This document shows positions 15,943 to 23,762 of a DNA stretch of 46,010 bases, piece by piece. The first letter of the stretch is position 1; each line of letters begins with the position of its first letter. Source of the stretch: Alcanivorax sp. 1008 (GTDB lineage Bacteria > Pseudomonadota > Gammaproteobacteria > Pseudomonadales > Alcanivoracaceae); contig NZ_JAFMPS010000016.1 of the NCBI RefSeq assembly GCF_020667895.1, positions 1-46,010 on the forward strand, written 5' to 3'. A program made the translations under genes and the position numbers. The notes below the pieces were generated by a model that was not told the origin of the DNA, did no database searches, and saw nothing but the letters and a program-made list of their open reading frames with translations.

Positions 15943-16977
15943 TTAACGCAGTTTCTGATTTTCCTGACGATAGGCTACCGGAGTGGTATCGAACCAGCGC
16001 TTGAAGGCGCGGTTGAAGGCGCTCTGTTCCGAATAACCCAGATCAGCGGCAATCTGGCTCACTGAGCGATCGCTGTGAATCAGCCAGTCACGGGCCAGCG
16101 CGCGCCGCTCTTCTTCCAGCAAGGTAGAAAAGTCTGTGTTCTCGGCGCGTAGCCGACGGCGTAATGTCCACGGCTTCATGTCCAGCCCTTCGGCCACATT
16201 TTCCACCTGAGGAATGGTGCACTCCAGTTGTCGACGAATTTCCATACGCACCTGATCCAGCAGATTGTCCCGCGCCAGGTAACGGGTCACCGCTTGCTGC
16301 AGCCTATTGCGCATAATGTGGTGCACTTCCGGGTCCGCATCTTTCATTGGCAAATCAAGCAGGCGCTGGTCCAGCACAACGGCGTTGTCAGCCTGATCAA
16401 ACAACACCGGGCAGCGGAATACGCGCTGGTATTCAGCGTCGCCGCAGGCTGGTTCGGAGTGACGGAAGCGTACCTCTACCGGATTTTCGTCGGTGCCACT
16501 AATCCAGCGGCCAAAGGTGACAGCTCCGACAAAGAACGCTTCGACACGGTGGCGGGTGGTGTCTGGCTCGTCAAAGGCGGTGTGCCAGGAAAGGGTGACG
16601 CTGTCACCTTCTCGCAGTACTTCAGCCTCGGCAAACTCGGTGGTTACTCGCTGGAACGGCACCATCAGGTCGATGGCCTGACGCAGGTTGGTACCGGACA
16701 TGCTGGCATAACCCAGTTCGCCCATAAAACGCGGGCGGATGCGCTCGCCCATATGCAGGCCAAATAGCGGGTCCTTGGTGCATTCAAGGGCTTTTAACAT
16801 CAGCTGATGTTCGGCCTTTAACGGTATCCGAGCCTGAGGGGACTCAAGCTGGTCGTCGGTAATACCCAGGCGAACCAGTTCAGACGACAGGTCGCAGCCC
16901 TGATGCAGCGCCGCATCAAGGAGATATTCAAGCCAGAAAGAGGCAACACTGAGAGTGCCGAAATTCGGTGTGGTCAT
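15943..16977 (-). CDS. AraC-family transcriptional regulator (Arabinose_bd/OruR-like type)
   Basis: 344 residues. The N-terminal two thirds match the ligand-binding region typical of OruR/ArgR-like AraC proteins (LLDAALHQGCD, MGELGYASMSG with a predicted beta-rich sensor). The C-terminal 100 residues carry the double helix-turn-helix: RDWLIHSDRSVSQIAADLGY for the first recognition region and FNRAFKRWFDTTPVAYR as the second. It is divergent from the carboxylesterase, with 137 bases between the starts; in this family such an arrangement often means the regulator controls the neighbouring catabolic gene, which is inference here. The effector is unknown. Confidence 0.92.
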   Translation of the reverse strand: MTTPNFGTLSVASFWLEYLLDAALHQGCDLSSELVRLGITDDQLESPQARIPLKAEHQLMLKALECTKDPLFGLHMGERIRPRFMGELGYASMSGTNLRQAIDLMVPFQRVTTEFAEAEVLREGDSVTLSWHTAFDEPDTTRHRVEAFFVGAVTFGRWISGTDENPVEVRFRHSEPACGDAEYQRVFRCPVLFDQADNAVVLDQRLLDLPMKDADPEVHHIMRNRLQQAVTRYLARDNLLDQVRMEIRRQLECTIPQVENVAEGLDMKPWTLRRRLRAENTDFSTLLEEERRALARDWLIHSDRSVSQIAADLGYSEQSAFNRAFKRWFDTTPVAYRQENQKLR

Positions 16978-17038
16978 GGCTGCATCATCGACATAGGTGG
17001 GCGTGAGTCAAGAGGCTTGGTCAAAATCGGTCATCGTC

Positions 17039-17056
17039 GCAGCTTGTGGAAGCTGC
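17039..17056. promoter_or_regulatory. Inverted repeat in the AraC/esterase intergenic region
   Basis: GCAGCTT (17039-17045) and AAGCTGC (17050-17056) are perfect complements with a 4-base centre GTGG, 59 bases before the esterase ATG. It could be a regulator site or a leader hairpin. No -35/-10 pair was convincing in this gap. Confidence 0.35.
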
Positions 17057-17114
17057 TACCTTCGCGCACAAATAGCAATGCCTGAGCATGCTAGCAGTCA
17101 TTCGGGGAGACAAC

Positions 17115-18629
17115 ATGAACGCAATCGAAATCAGCACTGGCCGTTTAACCGGGTTGGCGGTTGACGGTGTCCATGAATTTCGTGGCATCCCTTTTGCGGC
17201 GCCTCCCTTGGGCGAGATGCGTTTTCGAGCTCCCCAGCCTGTTAGTCCGTGGAGTGGTGTGTTGGCTGCGGAAAAATTCCGCCCTGCCACTTGGCAAACC
17301 CCGAATCCGCTGATGGGGACAGAGCAGATTAATGATGACTGCCTGTATCTGAATATCTGGGTGCCAGAGGGTGACGGGCCGTTCCCGGTAATGGTGTGGA
17401 TCCATGGCGGGGCCTATACCAGTGGCTCTCCGTCTCAGCTGCTCTATCAGGGCCGTCGTCTGGCGCAGCAGCAGCGGGTCATTGTAGTTAATCCCGCCTA
17501 TCGACTTGGCGCCTGGGGGTTTGGCTGGTTCAAGGAGATTGCTCCATCGCTGGAGGCGGATAGCAATCTGGGTCTGCGTGATCAGATCGCGGCTTTGCAA
17601 TGGGTGCAGGACAATATTGCCGCCTTTGCCGGGGATCCCCATCGGGTCACGGTGTTTGGGGAGTCCGCTGGGGGGTTCAGTGTGGCCACGCTGATGGCCA
17701 CGCCGTCGGCAAAGTCGTTGTTCCAGCGCGCAATTGTTCAGTCTGGCGCCGCGGACTTTGTACTGGCTCCCAGTGAGGCAGCCAAGGTGGCCGAGGTGTT
17801 GGTGAGTGGCTTGGCCGGTCACGATAGCGCGGCGGATCGGTTGCGCAATGTCGCAGCACGGGACTTTATTCGTGCTCAAAATGCTTCCCTGCGGCAGGTG
17901 GTCAAGCGTGGCCTGCGCGATAGCACACCGCAATTTGGCATGGTGTATCTGCCGGTGGTGGATGGTGATCTGCTGCCGCAGTCGCCGATAGAGGCCATTG
18001 CCGCAGGCTGCGCCAGTGATAAGGCGATGATGGCGGGGGTATGCAGGGACGAGTGGAACCTGTTCCAGTTTGCGCCACCATTTAATGGCGGCGTTGGCAT
18101 GGACAGACTGCTGTCGCTGGATGCGGATGAAATCCGCCGGCGTATGGAACGGCAGTTGCCCGGTCGTTCTGAGGAGGCTTTTGCCCGTTACTCTGCAGAG
18201 GTTGCTGTCGAACCACGCCGCGGGTTGATGGATCTGGTGAGTACCTTGGAAACAGACCGTACTTTCCGTGTCCCCACTGCGCGCTTGCTGGATGCTCACA
18301 GCGCTGCGCAAGGCTCTTGCTGGGGTTTTTGCTTTACTCATGAGGTTGAGGCGTTCGGGGTGCCGCTAGGCGCCTGTCATGTGATGGATGTGCCGTTGGT
18401 GTTTGGTCTGACTGACACGCCGGCGGGGGCGCTGTTTACCGGGGGTGGGGAGTTGGCTGCGCAGTTGTCCGCTGAAGTGATGAATGCTTGGGGGCAGTTT
18501 GCCCATCAGGGCCGGGCTGACTGGCAGTCGTGGCCGGAGCAGCGACAGGCTCGCACTTTTGGTCCGGGGGCTGAGGTGGCTCCGTTGCTTTCTGCTGAAA
18601 TGGAGCAGTTTTGGAAACCGATTCTTTAG
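17115..18629 (+). CDS. Type B carboxylesterase/lipase family hydrolase
   Basis: 504 residues, alpha/beta hydrolase of the carboxylesterase type B family, which cleaves carboxylic esters. The nucleophile elbow GESAGG places Ser184, the oxyanion loop WIHGGAY is at 95-101, and the likely catalytic His422 is in GACHVMDVPLVFG. EFRGIPFAAPPLGEMRF near the N-terminus and DDCLYLNIW are family signatures. The ATG at 17115 has GGGGAG upstream; an ATG at 17088 is in frame but lacks a ribosome site. No signal peptide is seen, so it is probably cytoplasmic. It is divergent from an AraC-type regulator and is followed by a large inverted repeat. Confidence 0.94.
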   Translation: MNAIEISTGRLTGLAVDGVHEFRGIPFAAPPLGEMRFRAPQPVSPWSGVLAAEKFRPATWQTPNPLMGTEQINDDCLYLNIWVPEGDGPFPVMVWIHGGAYTSGSPSQLLYQGRRLAQQQRVIVVNPAYRLGAWGFGWFKEIAPSLEADSNLGLRDQIAALQWVQDNIAAFAGDPHRVTVFGESAGGFSVATLMATPSAKSLFQRAIVQSGAADFVLAPSEAAKVAEVLVSGLAGHDSAADRLRNVAARDFIRAQNASLRQVVKRGLRDSTPQFGMVYLPVVDGDLLPQSPIEAIAAGCASDKAMMAGVCRDEWNLFQFAPPFNGGVGMDRLLSLDADEIRRRMERQLPGRSEEAFARYSAEVAVEPRRGLMDLVSTLETDRTFRVPTARLLDAHSAAQGSCWGFCFTHEVEAFGVPLGACHVMDVPLVFGLTDTPAGALFTGGGELAAQLSAEVMNAWGQFAHQGRADWQSWPEQRQARTFGPGAEVAPLLSAEMEQFWKPIL

Positions 18630-18633
18630 AGTT

Positions 18634-18693
18634 CGCCGCCATAATCCTCCGGGGTGCCCGCTACGCTGAGTCACCCTCCGGATTATGGTGGCG
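18634..18693. repeat. Large imperfect hairpin after the esterase gene
   Basis: The 14-base arm CGCCGCCATAATCC (18634-18647) pairs with GGATTATGGTGGCG (18680-18693), one position being G-T. After a small internal loop, GGGTG (18652-18656) pairs with CACCC (18672-18676). It begins four bases after the esterase stop codon. There is no T run after it, so it is not a classical terminator; a processing or protective 3' stem is possible. Confidence 0.55.
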
Positions 18694-18732
18694 TTCACGC
18701 CTAAGGGGGACACCACGCCAACTCGGGTCAGG

Positions 18733-18738
18733 TATAAT
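18733..18738 (+). promoter_or_regulatory. Candidate -10 box upstream of bolA
   Basis: A perfect TATAAT lies 30 bases before the proposed GTG start of the bolA-like gene. No recognisable -35 hexamer stands at the normal distance, so it may need an activator or be chance. Confidence 0.3.
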
Positions 18739-18767
18739 GGCGCCCCAGATTGTTCCCGGAGTGTGTT

Positions 18768-19073
18768 GTGGGTATTGCTGCAGAGATTGAAAGCAGGGTG
18801 CGTCAGGGCCTTGATGTGGCTGAGCTGGAGCTGGTCAACGAGAGTCACATGCACAAGCGTGGCGTCGATTCGCATTTCAAACTGGTGCTGGTGTCGCCCG
18901 CATTTGAGGGACTTGGTCTGGTCAAGCGGCATCAGCTGGTTTACGGCCTGCTGAAGGCCGAGATGGTTCAGATACATGCGCTGGCGCTGCACACCTTTAC
19001 CCCGCAAGAGTGGGCTGAGCGCGGCGCCAATGCTGCTGCCTCGCCGACCTGCCGTGGTGGCAATGGCCTGTAA
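18768..19073 (+). CDS. bolA: BolA family protein
   Basis: 101 residues from a GTG at 18768, which has GGAG six bases upstream (18758-18761); an upstream TTG is in frame but unsupported. The BolA fold signature [17 protein letters not shown] is present with the conserved RH motif, and the C-terminal [13 protein letters not shown] is typical of BolA itself. BolA proteins partner monothiol glutaredoxins in Fe-S trafficking and affect morphology and envelope genes. It is 20 bases upstream of trhO and probably cotranscribed. Confidence 0.9.
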   Translation: MGIAAEIESRVRQGLDVAELELVNESHMHKRGVDSHFKLVLVSPAFEGLGLVKRHQLVYGLLKAEMVQIHALALHTFTPQEWAERGANAAASPTCRGGNGL

Positions 19074-19093
19074 ATAATGAGGTTCTGATTTCC

Positions 19094-20014
19094 ATGATTG
19101 TGGTTGCTGCGTTGTATCGCTTTACCCGGCTGGACGGCTTTGCCGAGCTGCGTATGCCCCTGCTTGATCTGATGCTGGCGCATAACGTGCGCGGCACCTT
19201 GCTGCTTGCCAGCGAGGGCATCAACGGCACGATCTCCGGGCGTCGTGAAGATATCGATACCATCCTTGACTGGCTGCGCGCGGATCCCCGTCTGGCGGAG
19301 CTGGACCATAAGGAGTCGCTGGTTGACGAGCATCCCTTTCTGCGCACCAAGGTGAAGCTGAAAAAAGAGATTGTCACCATGGGCATAGAGGGCGTGGATC
19401 CTACTAAAGTGGTGGGCACCTATCTGTCCGGCGAGGACTGGAATCGGGTGATCAGCGATCCTGAAACGTTGCTTATTGATACGCGCAATGACTACGAATA
19501 CGAAGTGGGCACCTTTGCCGGGGCGATTAATCCACAAACCAGAAGTTTTCGAGAGTTTCCCGATTACGTGCGCCAGCATCTTGATCCGCAAAAGCACAAG
19601 CGGGTAGCCATGTTTTGTACCGGAGGCATTCGCTGCGAAAAGTCTACTGCCTACCTGAAGGAGCAGGGCTTTGATGAGGTCTATCACCTGAAGGGCGGCA
19701 TTCTCAAATATCTGGAAGAAACGCCGAAGGACAATTCGCTGTGGCAAGGCGAGTGCTTTGTCTTCGATGAGCGGGTCACGGTGGATCATGATCTGCAGCC
19801 GGGTCGCTTTGACCAGTGCCATGCCTGTCGCAGACCGATCTCCGCAGAGGACAAGCTGTCACCGCATTATCAGCGGGGTGTGGCATGCCCGAAGTGCGTG
19901 GATGAATACTCGCCAGAACAGCGCCACCGTTTTGCCGAGCGTCAACGTCAGATAGATCTGGCCCGCTCTCGCGGGCAGCAGCATCTGGGTATGAATCCTC
20001 GACAGGAAGGCTGA
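19094..20014 (+). CDS. trhO: tRNA uridine(34) hydroxylase TrhO (rhodanese-like)
   Basis: 306 residues. TrhO (YceA) makes 5-hydroxyuridine at position 34 of tRNAs using oxygen. The N-terminal ferredoxin-like domain ([16 protein letters not shown]) is followed by a rhodanese domain with the active loop [10 protein letters not shown] (Cys175-Cys181). The C-terminus carries CHACRRPIS and ACPKC, two cysteine pairs that could bind a metal. The rhodanese arrangement and the GINGT motif fix the family. It follows bolA and converges on a ketopantoate-reductase-like gene. Its stop codon lies inside a 14-base perfect palindrome (20008-20021). Confidence 0.95.
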   Translation: MIVVAALYRFTRLDGFAELRMPLLDLMLAHNVRGTLLLASEGINGTISGRREDIDTILDWLRADPRLAELDHKESLVDEHPFLRTKVKLKKEIVTMGIEGVDPTKVVGTYLSGEDWNRVISDPETLLIDTRNDYEYEVGTFAGAINPQTRSFREFPDYVRQHLDPQKHKRVAMFCTGGIRCEKSTAYLKEQGFDEVYHLKGGILKYLEETPKDNSLWQGECFVFDERVTVDHDLQPGRFDQCHACRRPISAEDKLSPHYQRGVACPKCVDEYSPEQRHRFAERQRQIDLARSRGQQHLGMNPRQEG

Positions 20015-20021
20015 TCAGCCT
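20008..20021. repeat. Perfect 14-base palindrome over the trhO stop codon
   Basis: AGGCTGATCAGCCT is its own reverse complement and includes the TGA of trhO. It sits between two convergent genes 12 bases apart. No T run follows on either side, so terminator function is doubtful. Confidence 0.4.
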
Positions 20022-20026
20022 GTGCT

Positions 20027-20962
20027 TTACTGCAGCCCAGCGCGCAGGGTCTGCAGGGCGCTTGCATCCAGCCCGCCAGCGTTTCCTTCTTCGATCCAGT
20101 GATCAAGCATTTGCCTGGTTTGTACGCCTACCTTGCTGAAATGATATTGCAGATAGGTTTCCAGCGGGAAAGGCATCACCTTCGGTGCCAGCCGAGTGAT
20201 CATGCTGACCAGCAGAGGCTGTGGTAGCTTGGCGCTGATCCCGGCATCGCGCTGCATGTAGTTGGCGCTGATCAGGGTGGCCTGTCGACAGGATTGGCAG
20301 GCGATGCCAAGCCACTTGCTGCTGCGCATCTCGCTCAGCGACCAGTTAGCCATTTCTAGCCCGGCGATCAGTGGCACCATCACTGAGGTGGAGCGGGCGC
20401 TGAACCACTCCAGATCCTTAATGCATTTGGCCGGCAGGCCACCAGTGCGCAGCAGTGCGGCGGCCTGCTGGCCTACGCGGCTGTTGTCCAGAATTGCCGA
20501 GCCAGGCGGTAGCAGGTAGCCGAAGCCCTCCGTGGGTGTTTTCTCCCCAGGCAGTGGTGTATGGAAGCTGATCAGCCCGATCAGGCCGTGCTGCAGCGGG
20601 CCCTTATAGATTTTGCGGAGGATCTCGTCATCGCGGAAATCAGGAGTCCAGCTGATTAACGGAGTATCGCTGCCGAATACAGCCAGTTGCTCGGCAAGCC
20701 AAGGGGAAGTGAGTGCGTCCGAGGGCAGGGTTAGCCAGACTTGATCCCAGTCGGGATAAGCCTGGGTGATTACTCTCAGGCGCTGCTGTGTTGCCGTTGG
20801 CTTGCCGATAAATTGGTACTGATGTAGCTGGCGCGGCATGGCGCTGTTGGCGCTGCTTTTGTCACGCACCAGAAAAGTGACCTGGCAGCCTGCTTGCACG
20901 AGATGGTGTGCATAAACCGCAGCCACCGCGCCACTGCCGATGATTAGAATTCTTGGTCGCAT
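20027..20962 (-). CDS. Ketopantoate reductase (PanE/ApbA)-like NAD(P)-binding protein
   Basis: 311 residues from the ATG at 20962, supported by a strong GGGGGAG ten bases upstream; an ATG at 20998 would add 12 residues. The N-terminal Rossmann strand RPRILIIGSGAVAAVYAHHL matches PanE/ApbA proteins, which reduce 2-dehydropantoate with NADPH. However the middle and C-terminal parts are not clearly PanE: the catalytic Lys/Asn/Glu pattern was not recognised and a stretch CQSCRQATLISANY is unusual. It is best described as a ketopantoate-reductase-family protein of unknown substrate. It is the gene nearest the orphan RHH gene, on the same strand with 36 bases between. Confidence 0.75.
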   Translation of the reverse strand: MRPRILIIGSGAVAAVYAHHLVQAGCQVTFLVRDKSSANSAMPRQLHQYQFIGKPTATQQRLRVITQAYPDWDQVWLTLPSDALTSPWLAEQLAVFGSDTPLISWTPDFRDDEILRKIYKGPLQHGLIGLISFHTPLPGEKTPTEGFGYLLPPGSAILDNSRVGQQAAALLRTGGLPAKCIKDLEWFSARSTSVMVPLIAGLEMANWSLSEMRSSKWLGIACQSCRQATLISANYMQRDAGISAKLPQPLLVSMITRLAPKVMPFPLETYLQYHFSKVGVQTRQMLDHWIEEGNAGGLDASALQTLRAGLQ

Positions 20963-20998
20963 AACTCCCCCGTTAATCCTTGAGCCCTGAGCTGACAA

Positions 20999-21241
20999 TC
21001 AGCGGCTGGCCAGCCATGCGCGGCTTGCCTCAATGATGATATCCGTGACGGTACATTCTTCCATGAGCGCCTGCATCTTCAAGCGTTTATGCAGGTCTGC
21101 GGGGATATCCGCTGTCAGCCGGCGGTGGCCTTCGCGGGGGCCGTTACTGCCACGCCGGCGACGTTTTGGTTTGCGCTCGGTGGTGCTAGTTCTAGCTGCC
21201 TCCTGCTCAGGGGAGGAGACAAAATCAATCTGCTTCATCAT
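20999..21241 (-). CDS. Orphan ribbon-helix-helix DNA-binding protein (ParG/CopG-like)
   Basis: 80 residues from the Met at 21241 (a Met at 21256 would give 85). The N-terminal half is polar and highly basic (KPKRRRRGSNGPREGHRR), and the C-terminal half RLTADIPADLHKRLKMQAL...TVTDIIIEASRAWLA has the strand-helix-helix pattern of RHH proteins, closest in layout to ParG-type partition regulators with a mobile basic tail. No ParF/ParA ATPase or toxin gene is next to it, so it is neither a complete partition cassette nor a toxin-antitoxin pair. The DNA directly upstream is AT-rich with repeated short motifs that could be its operators. It is transcribed toward the ketopantoate-reductase-like gene. 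Confidence 0.7.
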   Translation of the reverse strand: MMKQIDFVSSPEQEAARTSTTERKPKRRRRGSNGPREGHRRLTADIPADLHKRLKMQALMEECTVTDIIIEASRAWLASR

Positions 21242-21264
21242 GGCCTGCACCTGCATCTATACAG

Positions 21265-21379
21265 ATACGTATTTACGCATACATGTAAGGCGTTACGCCA
21301 TTATTCTGTTAGGTCATTAAATACGTATATAAATAGTATATTTCATTAAACCATTATCAAAATCTCATTAAGTCATTAG
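21265..21379. repeat. AT-rich spacer with ATACGTAT pair and TCATTAA/G direct repeats
   Basis: The 8-base palindrome ATACGTAT occurs at 21265-21272 and 21321-21328. The heptamer TCATTAA occurs at 21314, 21343 and 21365, with a variant TCATTAG at 21373. GGCGTTACGCC, a 5-base inverted repeat, is at 21289-21299. The 278-base gap 21242-21519 is clearly richer in A and T than its surroundings and holds no gene I can support. It lies immediately upstream of the RHH gene and of the GMC oxidoreductase on the other strand. Confidence 0.6.
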
Positions 21380-21472
21380 ATGAGTATGCTTATTTGAAAC
21401 TGTATCTGGCAAAGAACCTACTTCAAGACTATATTGCAACCTTATGAAATTATTGGATTAAAAATCCCGACT

Positions 21473-21494
21473 AGCCTCCTCTCGTGGGGAGGCT
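21473..21494 (+). promoter_or_regulatory. Hairpin in the leader of the GMC oxidoreductase gene
   Basis: AGCCTCC (21473-21479) pairs with GGAGGCT (21488-21494) across an 8-base loop, ending 25 bases before the ATG. It could influence mRNA stability or be the downstream end of a regulator site. Confidence 0.35.
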
Positions 21495-21519
21495 ATGGGC
21501 AGCCCACAGGGAAGTGAAC

Positions 21520-23085
21520 ATGAGTGACTTCGACACCATCGTGATCGGCAGTGGATTCGGCGGCGCGGTTATGGCCTGCCGGTTGGCTCAGAAAGGCGCC
21601 CGGGTTCTGGTGCTGGAGCGGGGTCGCCGCTGGGCAGTCAAGGACTACCCAAGCGTCAGTCAACGCAACTGGCTTTGGGATGAAAGCGAGCCAGAGCAGC
21701 AAAACGGCTGGCTGGACTTCCGCTATTTTGGTGACATGAGTGTGGCACTGGGAGCCGGTGTGGGTGGCGGCTCGCTGATTTACGCCAATGTTTCTATTGA
21801 TGCCAAGCCAGAGGTCTTCAATGGGGGCTGGCCTGAAGCCATTCGCTATGCCGCGCTGCAGCCCCACTACCAGACTGTGGCGAAGATGATGGTGGTGCAG
21901 CCTCTGCCGGATAATCAGCTCACTGCAAGAACCCGGTTGATGCGCGAGGCAGCGGAGAAAATTGGAGCCGGTGAGCGCTTCAAGCTGGTGCCACAGGCGG
22001 TGGCCTTTAATCCCGACTGGCATTACGGGCTCGACAATCCCCACGACCTGAGTCAATCGCGCCCATGGGTAAACGATCAGGGTGTGACCCAAGGGACATG
22101 TATCCATTGTGGTAATTGCGACATTGGCTGCCCGACTCAGGCCAAAAATACGCTGGACCTGAATTATCTGGCTCTGGCGGAGCAACTTGGCGCAGAAGTG
22201 CGCGCTCTGCATCAGGTGCGCTGCATTACTCCTGATGGTTGCGGCTACAGCTTGCAGGTGCGGGATCTCGATAAGGGACGAGATGTCACCCTGAGAGCCG
22301 AGCGGGTGGTGGTGAGTGCCGGCAGCGTTGGCTCCACGGAGCTGTTGCTGCGCTGTCGTGACCAGCACAAGACCTTGCCTAAGCTAAGCCGCTATCTGGG
22401 GCGGGGCTGGACCTCCAACGGAGATTTCCTGACGGCCGCCTGGTATGACGAGCGAGAACTTTCACCCACCCGGGGGCCGACTATTTCGTCCGCCATTGAT
22501 TTCCTGGACGGTAGTGAAGCTGGAGCCAGATTCTTTGTCGAGGACGGTGGTTTTCCCGATTTACTGGGCAACTTGCTGGAAAAAGGCGGCCGTCATTATC
22601 GGCTGCGTAATACCAGGCTGGCTCGGGCGCTAATGGCAGGGGCGCAACGCACCGACCCGGCCCGTCGCATGATGCCCTGGTTTGGTCAGGCGGCGGATGA
22701 GCCCGGTGGTCGCTTCCATCTGGGCCGACGCTGGCTAATGCCGTGGCGCAAGGACAAGCTCAAGCTGAGCTGGGATTACCGCAAAGCAGAGCTGGCGGTA
22801 CAGGGGCTGGCTGATATGCATCTCAAACTTACCCGGGCTACTGGCGGGGAGGCGATCACCCCGGCTACCTGGAAATGGTTCCGTAATCTGGTCACGCCAC
22901 ACCCGCTGGGCGGCTGTAATATGGCCGATGACGCTCGCTCCGGGGTGGTAGATGACCGCGGCGAGGTGTTCGGCTATCCCAACCTGTTTGTAATGGACGG
23001 CGCAGTGGTGCCGACCTCGCTGGGGCTAAATCCTTCAAAAACCATTGCTGCGTTGGCAGAACATGCGGCGGAGCGGATTGCCTGA
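21520..23085 (+). CDS. GMC-family FAD oxidoreductase, cholesterol-oxidase-like with Cys4 motif
   Basis: 521 residues. The ADP-binding loop GSGFGG (10-15) and ERGRRW open the FAD domain; VGGGSLIYANV is the GMC signature region. The C-terminal HPLGGCNMADD carries the catalytic His, and the closing GYPNLFVMDGAVVPTSLGLNPSKTI is diagnostic. A CIHCGNCDIGC cluster (Cys194, 197, 200, 204) matches the group of bacterial sterol/cholesterol-oxidase-like GMC proteins. The ATG at 21520 has GGGAAG upstream; the open frame extends to 21484 without a ribosome site. The substrate is unknown but a hydrophobic alcohol or sterol is likely from the family. Confidence 0.92.
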   Translation: MSDFDTIVIGSGFGGAVMACRLAQKGARVLVLERGRRWAVKDYPSVSQRNWLWDESEPEQQNGWLDFRYFGDMSVALGAGVGGGSLIYANVSIDAKPEVFNGGWPEAIRYAALQPHYQTVAKMMVVQPLPDNQLTARTRLMREAAEKIGAGERFKLVPQAVAFNPDWHYGLDNPHDLSQSRPWVNDQGVTQGTCIHCGNCDIGCPTQAKNTLDLNYLALAEQLGAEVRALHQVRCITPDGCGYSLQVRDLDKGRDVTLRAERVVVSAGSVGSTELLLRCRDQHKTLPKLSRYLGRGWTSNGDFLTAAWYDERELSPTRGPTISSAIDFLDGSEAGARFFVEDGGFPDLLGNLLEKGGRHYRLRNTRLARALMAGAQRTDPARRMMPWFGQAADEPGGRFHLGRRWLMPWRKDKLKLSWDYRKAELAVQGLADMHLKLTRATGGEAITPATWKWFRNLVTPHPLGGCNMADDARSGVVDDRGEVFGYPNLFVMDGAVVPTSLGLNPSKTIAALAEHAAERIA

Positions 23086-23133
23086 CGACGGCAGGCGTCC
23101 TAACCTGTAGCAAAGCAGCCTCAGAGAAGCACC

Positions 23134-23733
23134 ATGAGCGAAGCCCGTTTCAATGTAATATTCGCCGGTCAGATCGTCGCCGGCGCCGACCCCACCAAAG
23201 TGCGGGAAAACCTTGCCGCAGCTTTCCGAATGGATATGGCGAAAGTGGAAGGGCTGTTTACCGGTAAACGGGTGGTGGTCAAGAAGGATGCCGATCAGGC
23301 CACTGCAATGAAGTTCCGTGCAGTGATGAAGCAGGCTGGAGCACAGGCAGAACTGGAGCGGGTAGGTGAGCCGACTGAGCCAGCCGCAGCGCCCGCAGCG
23401 GCGCCGAGTCCTGCGCCCGCCTCTGCGGCACCCGCACCTGCAACACCGTCGCCGGCCGAGCCTGCCGTGCAGGCCGGTCAGCCTGCGGCGGTATCAGGTG
23501 GGTCGTTGGAAACCGTTGGCACCATTCGTACCGGTGGCACCGGCTTCAGTGGCCCGTTCGCGGTGGCACCCACCGGTTCGGACCTGGCGGTGGAGCGTCA
23601 TTTGCCGCCACCGGTGGTGCCGGATGTCAGCCACTTAAGTGTGGCTCCCGCTGGTGCTGATATGGGTGAGAAGAGGGAAGAAAAGCCGCCCGTCACACCA
23701 GATATCAGTCACCTGAAAATCGACCCGCTATGA
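23134..23733 (+). CDS. Hypothetical protein with small N-terminal domain and Pro/Ala-rich linker
   Basis: 199 residues. An N-terminal globular domain (about 1-77; FNVIFAGQIVAGADPTKVRENLAAAF-type start, KRVVVKKDADQATAMKFRAVMKQAG) resembles a domain I associate with gammaproteobacterial proteins of unknown function. A Pro/Ala-rich linker (about 85-125) follows. The C-terminal part repeats SHL units with variable spacers: PDVSHLSVAPAGADMG and PDISHLKIDPL. No membrane segment or signal is present. It is 49 bases downstream of the GMC gene and may share its transcript. Function unknown. Confidence 0.8.
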   Translation: MSEARFNVIFAGQIVAGADPTKVRENLAAAFRMDMAKVEGLFTGKRVVVKKDADQATAMKFRAVMKQAGAQAELERVGEPTEPAAAPAAAPSPAPASAAPAPATPSPAEPAVQAGQPAAVSGGSLETVGTIRTGGTGFSGPFAVAPTGSDLAVERHLPPPVVPDVSHLSVAPAGADMGEKREEKPPVTPDISHLKIDPL

Positions 23734-23762
23734 TTTGTGCGGCAGGGCGCTAAATAGGCCGA

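Noticed and set aside
17145..18341. A 398-codon open frame antisense to the carboxylesterase
   Set aside because: It is opposite a complete esterase with all catalytic motifs; its sequence is low-complexity and without recognisable domains.
20027..20962. Naming the gene panE
   Set aside because: Only the N-terminal nucleotide-binding strand clearly matches; catalytic residues of ketopantoate reductase were not identified.
21314..21379. TCATTAA repeats as a CRISPR array or replication iterons
   Set aside because: Units are only 7 bases with unequal spacing (29, 22 and 8) and there are no cas or replication genes nearby.
20999..21519. Toxin-antitoxin or complete partition cassette
   Set aside because: Only the RHH gene is present; neighbours are a ketopantoate-reductase-like gene and a GMC oxidoreductase, with no toxin or ParA ATPase.
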